Positions 1 through 6,643 of a stretch of 9,505 nt of DNA are shown one piece after another. Under the pieces are notes generated by a model, which had not been told where the DNA came from, made no database searches, and saw only the letters and a program-made list of their open reading frames with translations. Within the stretch, counting starts at the first letter, position 1. Every line of letters starts with the position of its first letter. Origin of the DNA: Gemmatimonadota bacterium (lineage in GTDB: Bacteria; Gemmatimonadota; Gemmatimonadetes; Longimicrobiales; Longimicrobiaceae); the NCBI GenBank assembly GCA_019348265.1, contig JAHWJV010000101.1, positions 1 to 9,505 of the forward strand, read 5' to 3'. The position numbers were made by a program, and so were the translations under genes.

Positions 1-1
1 C

Positions 2-748
2 GGGCGATTCGAGGATGCGGACGGCTCGACCCTGTTCCTCGACGAAGTGGGCGAACTGCCGCTGGAAACCCAGGTGAAGCTGCTCCGCGCGCTTGAAACG
101 GGCGAAATCCAGCGCGTCGGCGGCCGCAACGTCCACATGGTGGATGTCCGCATCATCGCCGCGACCAACCGGCGCCTGGCCGAGGAAGTCGCGCATGGCC
201 GCTTTCGCGAGGACCTCTATTACCGGCTCAACGTGGTTCATTGCGCGATCCCGCCGCTCCGCGACCGCGCAAGCGATATCCCGCCGCTCGCCCGCCACCT
301 GCTTGCCCGCATCTCCGAGCAGCCCGGCATGCGCCACCTCAGCATCACCGACGATGCGCTTGCCGTTCTGATGTCCTATGGCTGGCCGGGCAACGTTCGC
401 CAGCTCCAGAACGCGCTCTTCCGCGCGGCAGTCCTTTGCGAGGGCAATGCCCTCTCAGCTGCCGATTTCCCGCACATCGCCGAGGAATCGACGCACACCA
501 AGCGCGCCGACGATTATCACGCCAAGCGGCTCACCGGCGCCTCCAACACCGCGGCTTTGTCGAACGGCCCCGGAATCACGCTTTATTCTTCCGACGGCAA
601 TTTGCGTCCGCTGGAAGAGATCGAAGCGGACGTGATCCGCCTCGCCATCGGCCATTATCGCGGCCGCATGACCGAAGTCGCGCGCCGCCTCGGCATCGGG
701 CGCTCGACGCTCTACCGCAAGCTCCTGCGCTACGGGCTCTCCGAGTGA
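2..748 (+). CDS. Sigma-54-dependent (NtrC-type) transcriptional activator, C-terminal part
   Basis: This gene is cut by the left edge: the frame is open from base 2, so the N-terminal sensor or receiver region, the Walker A motif and the sigma-54-contacting GAFTGA loop are missing. What remains is the second half of the AAA+ domain. It shows Walker B (GSTLFLDEVGEL, about 14-42), a sensor-I-like RIIAATNRRL, the FREDLYYRLNVV segment and the sensor II region GWPGNVRQLQN. A variable linker leads to a Fis-type helix-turn-helix at the C-terminus (EVARRLGIGRSTLYRKL). Such proteins bind upstream enhancers and use ATP to open promoters held by sigma-54 RNA polymerase; the target genes cannot be told. 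The body resembles sphingomonad regulators. Codon use differs sharply from the next gene: Glu is 10 GAA to 8 GAG, and Tyr is 5 TAT to 3 TAC, with two of the TACs in the last 13 codons. The final residues (about 690-748) may belong to a homologue in another genome. Confidence 0.9.
   Translation, partial: GRFEDADGSTLFLDEVGELPLETQVKLLRALETGEIQRVGGRNVHMVDVRIIAATNRRLAEEVAHGRFREDLYYRLNVVHCAIPPLRDRASDIPPLARHLLARISEQPGMRHLSITDDALAVLMSYGWPGNVRQLQNALFRAAVLCEGNALSAADFPHIAEESTHTKRADDYHAKRLTGASNTAALSNGPGITLYSSDGNLRPLEEIEADVIRLAIGHYRGRMTEVARRLGIGRSTLYRKLLRYGLSE
690..740. other. Probable chimeric junction inside the conserved Fis helix
   Basis: Codon preference changes from mixed GAA/GAG and TAT/TAC to almost exclusively GAG and G/C-ending codons close to the end of the sigma-54 gene. 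The only segment conserved enough between unrelated sigma-54 activators to bridge two genomes is the recognition helix GIGRSTLYRKL, at about 693-723. The short tail after it (LRYGLSE) and the GTGA overlap with the archaemetzincin would then belong to the core genome. The exact breakpoint is inferred, not seen. Confidence 0.45.
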
Positions 749-1332
749 GCGCCGGCGCGACCACGCCTTTCGAGCGGCGCACCCTGCACCTCCTGCCGCT
801 CGCCCTTCAGGCGGAGGATCTTTCGCTGGTGAGCTGGCTCGGGTCTGCGCTCGCCGCCTGTGCCGGCTTCCTTCCCGTACAGGACTCGCCGCTCCCGCTC
901 GACCGCGCCTGGATCGACCATTCGCTCGGCCAGTGCTCGTCCAACCTGATCGTCGACGCGCTGATCGAGCGCTCCGGCGGTCGGGCCGACGAGGAGTGGA
1001 CGCTCGCGATCACCGCGGCAGACCTGTGCGCTCCAGGCCGTCAGTTCGTCTTCGGCGAGGCGGCACTCGGCGGCTCCTGGGCAGTGGTCAGCCTCGCGCG
1101 GCTCCACGCCGCCGATTCCGATGAGCCCGCCGACATCATCCGCTCCCGCGTCCTCACCGAGTCGCTCCACGAGCTGGGGCACCTCGCCGGGCTGGCCCAC
1201 TGCGAGCAGCCCGGTTGTGTGATGGTCCGGGCCGCTCTGCCCACCGATGTGGACCGCAAGGACGCCGAGTTCTGCCCGGCCTGCCGGCTCTCGCTGACCA
1301 TCGCTCTTGCTCCCGAGCCGCATCACCATTAG
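745..1332 (+). CDS. Archaemetzincin-family zinc metalloprotease (M54-like)
   Basis: Predicted 195-residue metalloprotease. The C-terminal half carries the family signature. HELGHLAGLAH at residues 142-152 supplies the three zinc-binding histidines (142, 146, 152) and the catalytic Glu143. C153 and C158 follow, then Met160 in the expected Met-turn place, then CPAC at 177-180, a cysteine pair that with C153/C158 would bind a second, structural zinc. This is the archaemetzincin arrangement (HExxHxxGxxHCx4CxM, then CxxC). No signal peptide or membrane segment is visible, so a cytoplasmic protein is expected. The substrate is unknown. The start is taken as GTG at 745, which overlaps the stop of the upstream regulator (GTGA), giving a length close to the family norm; the frame is open further upstream only because of the high-GC shadow. 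All 12 Glu codons are GAG, unlike the preceding gene. The native His-His-His end is not a vector tag. Confidence 0.85.
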   Translation: MSAGATTPFERRTLHLLPLALQAEDLSLVSWLGSALAACAGFLPVQDSPLPLDRAWIDHSLGQCSSNLIVDALIERSGGRADEEWTLAITAADLCAPGRQFVFGEAALGGSWAVVSLARLHAADSDEPADIIRSRVLTESLHELGHLAGLAHCEQPGCVMVRAALPTDVDRKDAEFCPACRLSLTIALAPEPHHH

Positions 1333-1379
1333 TTTTTCCGCACCGTTCCCCCCGAAGCATCCCCTGAGACGGTTCGCTA

Positions 1380-1790
1380 GTGACGCAGCTTCCCTCTTCA
1401 GCCTCTCTGCGTAGTCTGTATCTGGAATGGGTCGAGGAGCAGCTCGAGGAGTTCAAGGACTCCGTTCCCCGCTCCGAGCTCCTGAACATCGCCGACGAAG
1501 TCGTCGCCGAGCTGCAGATGAATCGGAAGGGCCAGTACCAGTTGACCGAGCTCCTTCTGCTGGAGGAGGTCGACCGTACTCTCTTTCGCCGGCTCAAGCT
1601 CCCGGGGTTCCGCGCGTGGGCCACTGCCTACCGCGAAGAGCTTCGCCGCGCGAGCGCTGCCCGCCAGGCTGGTTCCGAACCGAAGGTGTCGGTGCTTCCT
1701 ACGCCTGACGCGCCCTCGAGCGAACCCCGGCAGGTGCGGGAGGTTCGGAACCTTCGTGAAATTCGAGAAGCTCGAGTTGCTTCCGTCTGA
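1380..1790 (+). CDS. Small uncharacterised protein, conserved-looking N-terminal half
   Basis: Predicted 136-residue soluble protein with no signal peptide or membrane segment. I do not recognise a named family. Residues about 10-85 look like a compact, mostly helical acidic domain (LYLEWVEEQLEEFKDSVPR, then a run containing GQYQLTELLLLEEVDRTLF and LKLPGFRAW). I have the impression that short proteins of this kind are common in Gemmatimonadota, but this is recall, not a search. The last 50 residues are low in complexity: a Pro/Ser/Glu stretch followed by an Arg-Glu-rich repeat (REVRNLREIREARV), probably disordered or a short charged helix. The start is GTG at 1380, 47 bp after the archaemetzincin stop, with no clear Shine-Dalgarno sequence. 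The gene may share a transcript with the archaemetzincin and appears to end in the hairpin at 1836-1866. Confidence 0.65.
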   Translation: MTQLPSSASLRSLYLEWVEEQLEEFKDSVPRSELLNIADEVVAELQMNRKGQYQLTELLLLEEVDRTLFRRLKLPGFRAWATAYREELRRASAARQAGSEPKVSVLPTPDAPSSEPRQVREVRNLREIREARVASV

Positions 1791-1835
1791 CGGCGAGCTG
1801 AGCGCGGCGTAGCCGACGAATGGAAGCAGGCAGAA

Positions 1836-1866
1836 CGGCCGTTCACCTCGTGACCGGCCGCTTTTC
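1836..1866 (+). terminator. Terminator-like hairpin with a short T run
   Basis: An inverted repeat CGGCCG (1836-1841) and CGGCCG (1855-1860) encloses a further four-pair inner stem (TCAC with GTGA) around a CTC loop, with one mismatch between the two stems. It is followed directly by CTTTTCG. It sits 46 bp after the stop of the small protein and 41 bp before the chosen start of the flavoprotein gene. The T run is short (four), so termination may be partial. Confidence 0.45.
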
Positions 1867-1906
1867 GTCGTTGAGCTGGGCGCGTTGCTTGCACGGCCGG
1901 CCCGGC

Positions 1907-3250
1907 ATGTCGAACTCAGTGAGGGTTGCGATCATCGGCGCCGGACCGGCCGGCCTGACGGCCGCGCGCGAGCTGCTGCGCGAGGGCGTGAACGTCGTAG
2001 TGTTCGAGGCCGATCCCTGGGTCGGAGGAAAGACGCGAACCGACCGGCTGGACGGCTACCAGATAGACGCGAGCGCGCAGCTCTTCGGGTCGATGTATAC
2101 GCGCTTCCTGGCCCTGGTGGACGAGCTGGGCATCCGCGATCGGCTGGTGCGTTCGCCGGGGCGGGATGCGCTCTGGCGCAACGGACGCATGCACGAGGTG
2201 GTCTACGGGTCGGTGAGCAGCATGCTCGCCTCGGGCGGTCTTCCCCTGAAGACGAAGCTGCGTCTCGGGGCCACGTATCTCCCGTTCCTGACCCGCCACG
2301 GCGCCGATCTGGACCTGCACGCGCCGGAGCGGGCGGCGGCCGCCGGCCTGGACGGCGAATCGATCGCGAGCTGGGGCGAGCGGGAGATGGGTTCGGAGTT
2401 CATCGACTACCTGGTGTACCCGCAGCTGACCGGGTACTACGGAGCGCTGCCCGAAGAGACGGGTGCGGGGCTGTACCACGTCCTGGCGCGTTACGGCGTC
2501 GATGTCGCGGTGTTCGCGCTCCAGGGCGGGGCGGCGACGCTCTGCGAGGTGCTCGCGGAGCGCGTGCGCGCTGGCGGCGGCGAGGTGCGACTTGGCACGC
2601 GAGTCGATGCCCTGGAGACGAGTAGCGGCGGCACGACGCTCTCGGTCGCGGGTGCGAGCGAGCGCTTCGACGGCGTCGTCGTAGCCACGCAGGCGCCGCC
2701 CGCGCGCGAGCTGCTGCGCGCCTCGCACCCGGCGCTCGCCGGTTGGCTGGATGGCGTACGCACTCGTCCCGCGCTCACCGTGGGTCTGCTCCTCGACCGG
2801 CCCGCCGGGGTTCGGTACTTCGGGCTTTCCTTTCCCAAGGACGAGGCGAGCGCGGTCGCGGCGATCTGCGTCCAGGAGAACAAGGGCGTCGATCTGGTCC
2901 CGGAGGGCAGGGGCGCGCTGGTCACCTTCGTCCGCCCCGACGTCGCTCCCGGTCTGCTCGGCGCGGACGGACGCACCATCTTGGATGCCATCCTGCCGGA
3001 CGTCCGCCGTGCCTTTCCCGGGCTGGAAAGTCACATCACGCGGGCGCGGGTGTACAGGTGGCCGGCCGGCAACCCCATCGTCTACCCCGGCTACCTCGCT
3101 CACCTCGGGACTTTCCGGCAGGGCGGAGTAGAGAAGAACGAGCGAGTGGTGCTGGCGGGCGACTATCTCTACACGCCGTCGGTCGAGGGCGCCGTCACCG
3201 CGGGAACCACCGCCGCGCGTCGCTTGCGTGAACGGCTGACCGCGTCGTAG
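1907..3250 (+). CDS. FAD-dependent oxidoreductase, protoporphyrinogen oxidase / amine oxidase-like
   Basis: Predicted 447-residue flavoprotein. The N-terminus has the Rossmann dinucleotide-binding fold: the strand VRVAIIGAGPAG (GxGxxG at 11-16), the acidic residue E34 that ends the second strand and should hold the ADP ribose, and a GGKTRT motif at 40-45, as in the protoporphyrinogen oxidase / monoamine oxidase / phytoene desaturase superfamily. The C-terminus has the second FAD-contact motif, RVVLAGDYLYTPSVEGAVTAG. Length fits oxygen-dependent protoporphyrinogen oxidases, but no heme genes are nearby, so the substrate is open; another amine or desaturase-type reaction is possible. No signal peptide or clear membrane helix is seen. 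The start is ATG 1907 because the fold begins four residues later, and the open frame reaching back to 1820 would run through the terminator-like hairpin. The ribosome binding site is weak. Confidence 0.8.
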   Translation: MSNSVRVAIIGAGPAGLTAARELLREGVNVVVFEADPWVGGKTRTDRLDGYQIDASAQLFGSMYTRFLALVDELGIRDRLVRSPGRDALWRNGRMHEVVYGSVSSMLASGGLPLKTKLRLGATYLPFLTRHGADLDLHAPERAAAAGLDGESIASWGEREMGSEFIDYLVYPQLTGYYGALPEETGAGLYHVLARYGVDVAVFALQGGAATLCEVLAERVRAGGGEVRLGTRVDALETSSGGTTLSVAGASERFDGVVVATQAPPARELLRASHPALAGWLDGVRTRPALTVGLLLDRPAGVRYFGLSFPKDEASAVAAICVQENKGVDLVPEGRGALVTFVRPDVAPGLLGADGRTILDAILPDVRRAFPGLESHITRARVYRWPAGNPIVYPGYLAHLGTFRQGGVEKNERVVLAGDYLYTPSVEGAVTAGTTAARRLRERLTAS

Positions 3251-3263
3251 TCGGCCGCGACCT

Positions 3264-3289
3264 CCGGTCGCCGACCGGCTTCGCCGGTT
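3264..3289. repeat. Two overlapping, mutually exclusive inverted repeats
   Basis: In the 63-bp gap after the flavoprotein gene, CCGGTC (3264-3269) pairs with GACCGG (3273-3278) around a 3-base loop. ACCGGC (3274-3279) pairs with GCCGGT (3283-3288) around a TTC loop. The two stems share bases 3274-3278, so only one can form at a time. No T run follows, so this is not a standard terminator. It lies about 25 bp upstream of the ATG at 3314. Confidence 0.5.
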
Positions 3290-3313
3290 CGACATCACCT
3301 TTCAGGCAAGGCC

Positions 3314-4009
3314 ATGGCAGAGCCGGGCGTGTTCGACTCGGAAGGCTGGTGCGCGCTTACCTTCGCGGAGCACCGTGCCCTTCTTGCGGAGGCTCTCCGC
3401 GCGGAGCTCGACGACTATGAGGCCGTGACGGACGTGGTCATCGAGGCGGGGACCCTCGGCCGGGAATACGACCTCACCGCGATGATCGAGACGGATGTAG
3501 GCCGTCTCCGCACGCCCCTCTGGGCGCACGCGCGTGCGGCGGTCTTCTGCGACCCCTCCGTCCACCCGGCCAATCGGCGGCAGCTCGCACCCGACCACGC
3601 CGTGAGGGAGGCCGCGGACCGTCTGCGCCGGCGCCTGAGCGTCGCGTTCGCGCTGGAATCACGCGGCCTCACGCTCACGATGGCGCCGGAGGACGGGGTG
3701 GAGCGCGTGTGGACGGCGGAGCGCTCGCTCTTCCGGAACCGCACCGCCGTTACCCGCGAGGATCGCGTCCTCATCGCCGGTGAGGTCGACGTACGCGACC
3801 TCCTGGCCCACTTCTACGTCGGCCCTTCGCTCCGCGTCGCCGCGGAGGACGGGACCGCGTTCCTGCTCCCCGAAGCCTCGGAAGTCGAAGGCCCCCTCGT
3901 CTCCCTCTGCCATGGCTGCGGCAGATGGAGCGAGGGGGCACACTCTCAGTGCCCTCACTGCGCGGCGGTGACCGAGGTGGTGATCGCGGCGAGACCGCCG
4001 CGCCGCTAA
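3314..4009 (+). CDS. Uncharacterised protein with a C-terminal zinc ribbon
   Basis: Predicted 231-residue soluble protein that I cannot place in a named family. The first 190 residues look like a mixed alpha/beta domain: an acidic helical start (FAEHRALLAEALRAELDDYE), then strands such as VIEAGTLGREYDLTAMIE. Near the C-terminus four cysteines form a CxxC-x11-CxxC arrangement (CHGCGRWSEGAHSQCPHC), which should bind one zinc ion as a rubredoxin-like ribbon. Such ribbons usually serve nucleic-acid or protein contact, but no partner can be inferred. There is no signal peptide or membrane helix, so a cytoplasmic location is expected. The start is ATG 3314 with a weak upstream CAAGG. Its stop lies one base from the stop of the oppositely directed peptidase gene at 4011, so the two transcripts must overlap at their 3' ends unless termination occurs inside coding sequence. 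Confidence 0.7.
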   Translation: MAEPGVFDSEGWCALTFAEHRALLAEALRAELDDYEAVTDVVIEAGTLGREYDLTAMIETDVGRLRTPLWAHARAAVFCDPSVHPANRRQLAPDHAVREAADRLRRRLSVAFALESRGLTLTMAPEDGVERVWTAERSLFRNRTAVTREDRVLIAGEVDVRDLLAHFYVGPSLRVAAEDGTAFLLPEASEVEGPLVSLCHGCGRWSEGAHSQCPHCAAVTEVVIAARPPRR

Positions 4010-4010
4010 C

Positions 4011-6005
4011 CTACTTCGTCCGGACCAGCGCGAGACGGAGGCGCGAAGGCGCCGGCAGCCCTCCGACCGTCGTCCTCAGCGCTACCGTGCGCCCGGCTTC
4101 AGACCCGAAGCGGTAGTAGGCCCCGCCGCCGCCCTGGAGTGATCGCTGTTGACGCGCGCCGGCGAGCTGCACCGTGTTCAGCGGGTATCGCCCATAGAGA
4201 GGCGTACCCAGCGATCCGCGAATTCCGGGGATGAGGCTGCGGAAGTTCCAGCTCGGCTGCTGATATTGCGGGTCGACCTGGAATCCGGCGTCGTCCGCAT
4301 AAATCGACACGTGCCAGTCCCGCATCCAGTCCCTCGGGTTCACCGCGAGCACCGCGGCGAGGTTCGCCAGCCCCTGCGTGCGCGAATTCACCAGCGCGGT
4401 CCAGATCCCGGCGTCGTTGCCGGGCATCCGGTCCGCTGCGTAGCGCAGGAACGACCATACCGAGCCACGCGTCGAGAGGTCGTCGTCCCCCAGTAGAGAC
4501 GCGCGCTCGGGCGCCTCCAGGAACGAGATCAGCCGCCTGACGTTGTCGGAATTGTAGCGGTTGTACGCGTCGGTTGTCCGCTGGTCCCGGAAGATGTCAG
4601 CCCCGAGATTCTGCCCCGGCCCGACCCCGGCGGCCGCGAAGAAGGTGAGCTCCTCCGCGATGTGGCTCAGCCCCTCGTTGAGCCAGGTCTCCTCCCAGAC
4701 CGGAGCCTTGCTGACATAGAGCCGGCGTGAGTCGTTGATCAGGTGCTGGAACTCGTGCGCGATCACCCCCACCGACGCGTTCCGAACGAAGGTGCGCGAG
4801 CGCCGGTTGCCATTGATCGTTCCGGCGGGATCCGGCACCATCATGTAGAACATTTCGCCGACGTTGCTTCCGGCGCAGGCGTTCTTGCCGCTCCTGGGGA
4901 AGAGATCGCGGTTGTAGAAGAACCCGGCCACGTACGAGTCGGAGGTGCCGCTGGTGAGCTCGTTCACGGCCCGCGTGAAGAAGATGATCACCCGGCTGTT
5001 CTTGTCGATGTCGGTCGGCTCCCCGAAGTTCTGGGTGTTTACCCGCCAGACCAGCGTATCGAAGGCCTCGCCGAAGAACCGGTAGTCCTCGTCCGTGAGC
5101 ACGTCCCCCGGGTTGGGGGTGCGCGGGTTCGCCGTATCAGCGACGATGATCGCCTTCGAGGTGATCGCCACCACCCGCCCGGAACGAGCATTGGTGCTGT
5201 CGCACCCGGTCCCCCGGATCGAAGCGTTCAGCGCCAGCAGGTCTCCGACTTTCGGCACGGCCGCCAACGCCGGCGCCGATGGCCGCAGCTCGAGCCCGAC
5301 GCGAAGCCTCGGCTCCAAGTAGCGGGCCGACCGCTCTCGGAGCCGCTCATGGAAGACGACGTCGCGCGCGGGGAGATCGGGCGAGGCGATCTGCGGAACG
5401 CGGGCCGGCGACGGCGGGCCGAAAGCGAGCCGCGCGTCGAGCGCGGTAAAGCTCGCGTTGAGCCGAGCGCCCGTTGCATCCGACGCGTTGAATGGGATCA
5501 GCGCGTACTCCGACAGCACGTCCGAAGCGACGCAGAGCGTCACGGCCTGATCCGCCGTGGTAGTGAATATCTGGCCGACGGACAGCCGGATCGGGTTCGC
5601 CGCATTCGCGCAGGAGATCGCGCTCGGAACCGGCGTGGCGACGTTGATCCGCACCGTGTCGGACGTCCCGCCCGTCGTTGCGACGATCCGCGCCGAGCCG
5701 ACCTGAAGGCCGGTAACCAGCCCGGCCGAGTCGACGCTGGCGACGGATGGCGCGTCGCTGCTCCACTTGGCGACCGGCTGCGGGGTTACCGCGGTGCCCG
5801 TCGCTTTTTCGACGTGCGTGCTCAGCTGCAGCGTCGCACCGACCGCGATCGTCTCTTCCTCGGAAGACACCGCGTTGCGGCGGATCTCCAGCGTCACGCG
5901 GCGGTCGTCAGGGTTCGTTCCATTGTCCCGGCACGCGGCGGCACCGCCCAGCAGGAGCAGAACGGCGAGGCACAGGGCGGGACGGGTGGAGAAATGCATG
6001 GTCAT
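4011..6005 (-). CDS. Secreted lipoprotein metallopeptidase, M30 (hyicolysin)-like, with Big_2 domain
   Basis: Predicted 664-residue exported zinc protease. The N-terminus is a lipoprotein signal: a short basic start, the hydrophobic core LCLAVLLLLGGAAAC, and lipidated Cys25 (the lipobox is AAAC, somewhat weak). Residues about 37-125 form a bacterial Ig-like group 2 (Big_2) domain, with the usual WSSDAPSVASVDSAGLVTG pattern. The catalytic part carries HEFQH at 417-421 and the downstream ETWLNEGLSHIAEEL, whose Glu444 should be the third zinc ligand; this combination and the Tyr/Asn-rich surroundings fit peptidase family M30. The protein probably acts outside the cell or on its surface, degrading proteins for nutrition or wall turnover; the substrate is unknown. 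I chose ATG 6005 rather than the in-frame TTG at 6014. ATG 6005 lies 5 bp after the upstream gene's stop, suggesting translational coupling. A second ATG at 5999 is also possible. Confidence 0.82.
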   Translation of the reverse strand: MTMHFSTRPALCLAVLLLLGGAAACRDNGTNPDDRRVTLEIRRNAVSSEEETIAVGATLQLSTHVEKATGTAVTPQPVAKWSSDAPSVASVDSAGLVTGLQVGSARIVATTGGTSDTVRINVATPVPSAISCANAANPIRLSVGQIFTTTADQAVTLCVASDVLSEYALIPFNASDATGARLNASFTALDARLAFGPPSPARVPQIASPDLPARDVVFHERLRERSARYLEPRLRVGLELRPSAPALAAVPKVGDLLALNASIRGTGCDSTNARSGRVVAITSKAIIVADTANPRTPNPGDVLTDEDYRFFGEAFDTLVWRVNTQNFGEPTDIDKNSRVIIFFTRAVNELTSGTSDSYVAGFFYNRDLFPRSGKNACAGSNVGEMFYMMVPDPAGTINGNRRSRTFVRNASVGVIAHEFQHLINDSRRLYVSKAPVWEETWLNEGLSHIAEELTFFAAAGVGPGQNLGADIFRDQRTTDAYNRYNSDNVRRLISFLEAPERASLLGDDDLSTRGSVWSFLRYAADRMPGNDAGIWTALVNSRTQGLANLAAVLAVNPRDWMRDWHVSIYADDAGFQVDPQYQQPSWNFRSLIPGIRGSLGTPLYGRYPLNTVQLAGARQQRSLQGGGGAYYRFGSEAGRTVALRTTVGGLPAPSRLRLALVRTK

Positions 6006-6010
6006 GACTA

Positions 6011-6496
6011 TCAAGGGCGTACGGTGCCGAACGATTGAACGATGACGCCCTGCGGTCCCTGCACCCAGATCTTCTGTCCGGACCGGATCTCGCCGGGTGA
6101 TGCCACCAGGTAAACCAGCTCTCCGCTCATGGTGCGAAGCCGCAGATAGTCGCCATCACGGCCCTCCACGGTACCCAACGTCACCGGCCGGCCGTCGATG
6201 GCACGAACGCGATAGTCGGTGGGGACGAAGTCCGCTCCCTGGCGGCGGCCCAGCAGCGTGACCTCCGCGCCCGCCAGGCGGCGCAGCTCTCCCGTGAGCG
6301 CACCGCCGACGTTGCTGCTTCCGCCCGCGCCCTGGATCACCAGCCGCACGTTCACCGGCGCGGAGCCCACTACGCGCAACGTTCCCGCCACGCTATCCCC
6401 CGCCGTTGCAGCCGCGGCGGCCGCGGAGGGAGTCGGCGCTGGGGAGGGCGCCACGCACCCGGCGCTCGCCACGATCAGGAGAATCAGGACGCGCAT
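6011..6496 (-). CDS. Small uncharacterised lipoprotein, first gene of the protease operon
   Basis: Predicted 161-residue lipoprotein. It starts MRVLILLIVASAGC, giving a short hydrophobic signal and lipidated Cys14, followed by a Pro/Ala-rich flexible linker (residues about 15-32) typical of envelope lipoproteins. The remaining 125 residues look all-beta, with Gly-rich turns and alternating hydrophobic strands (for example DYLRLRTMSGELVYLV and KIWVQGPQGVIVQSF); I recognise no named domain. The start is ATG 6496, preceded by GGAG; the frame is open upstream to 6622 but that extension would place the signal internally and cross the divergent promoter region. Its stop lies 5 bp before the chosen start of the M30-like peptidase, so the two are almost certainly co-transcribed, and it could be a partner, chaperone or inhibitor of that enzyme. 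That link is inference from position only. Confidence 0.72.
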   Translation of the reverse strand: MRVLILLIVASAGCVAPSPAPTPSAAAAAATAGDSVAGTLRVVGSAPVNVRLVIQGAGGSSNVGGALTGELRRLAGAEVTLLGRRQGADFVPTDYRVRAIDGRPVTLGTVEGRDGDYLRLRTMSGELVYLVASPGEIRSGQKIWVQGPQGVIVQSFGTVRP

Positions 6497-6565
6497 CACT
6501 CCACGAACTTTCGATTTGAGGAAAGGGCAAGGTCGCCAGGCCCCGACGAATTCGGCGGGTGGTCT

Positions 6566-6588
6566 GTCACTTCCGCGCGTGCTATCTT
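6566..6588 (+). promoter_or_regulatory. Candidate promoter for argF-gcvT
   Basis: Within the 147-bp divergent gap (6497-6643) the sequence TATCTT at 6583-6588 is a fair sigma-70-type -10 element and the most AT-rich hexamer in the region. The -35 side is poor: only a weak match lies 16-17 bp upstream. A start of transcription near 6595 would leave a leader of about 50 bases before ATG 6644. I saw no ArgR-type operator and no convincing promoter for the leftward lipoprotein gene in this gap. Confidence 0.3.
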
Positions 6589-6643
6589 TTGGCCCGGATT
6601 GATCCGAGTCGTACCATGCCACCCGCTCTCATGTTCCGGTCTC

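Noticed and set aside
241..744. In-frame upstream extension of the archaemetzincin frame
   Set aside because: It overlaps the sigma-54 gene in another frame and reads as Arg/Pro/Ala-rich shadow sequence with no family resemblance.
1321..1332. Terminal His-His-His of the archaemetzincin as a vector tag
   Set aside because: Only three histidines, with natural codon use and no vector sequence beside them.
1820..1906. Earlier start for the flavoprotein gene
   Set aside because: The extra 29 residues have no family match and would include the terminator-like hairpin; the Rossmann fold begins right after ATG 1907.
1916..3298. 460-codon open frame antisense to the flavoprotein
   Set aside because: Arg/Gly/Ala-rich with no motif, and the sense strand has a complete FAD-binding family pattern; such shadows are normal at this GC content.
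6005..6014. TTG start at 6014 for the M30-like peptidase
   Set aside because: ATG 6005 is in frame, lies 5 bp after the upstream stop and gives a better signal peptide.
4743..6038. 431-codon plus-strand open frame opposite the M30-like peptidase
   Set aside because: Low-complexity Arg/Gly/Val-rich product; the minus strand carries the signal peptide, Big_2 domain and zinc motif.
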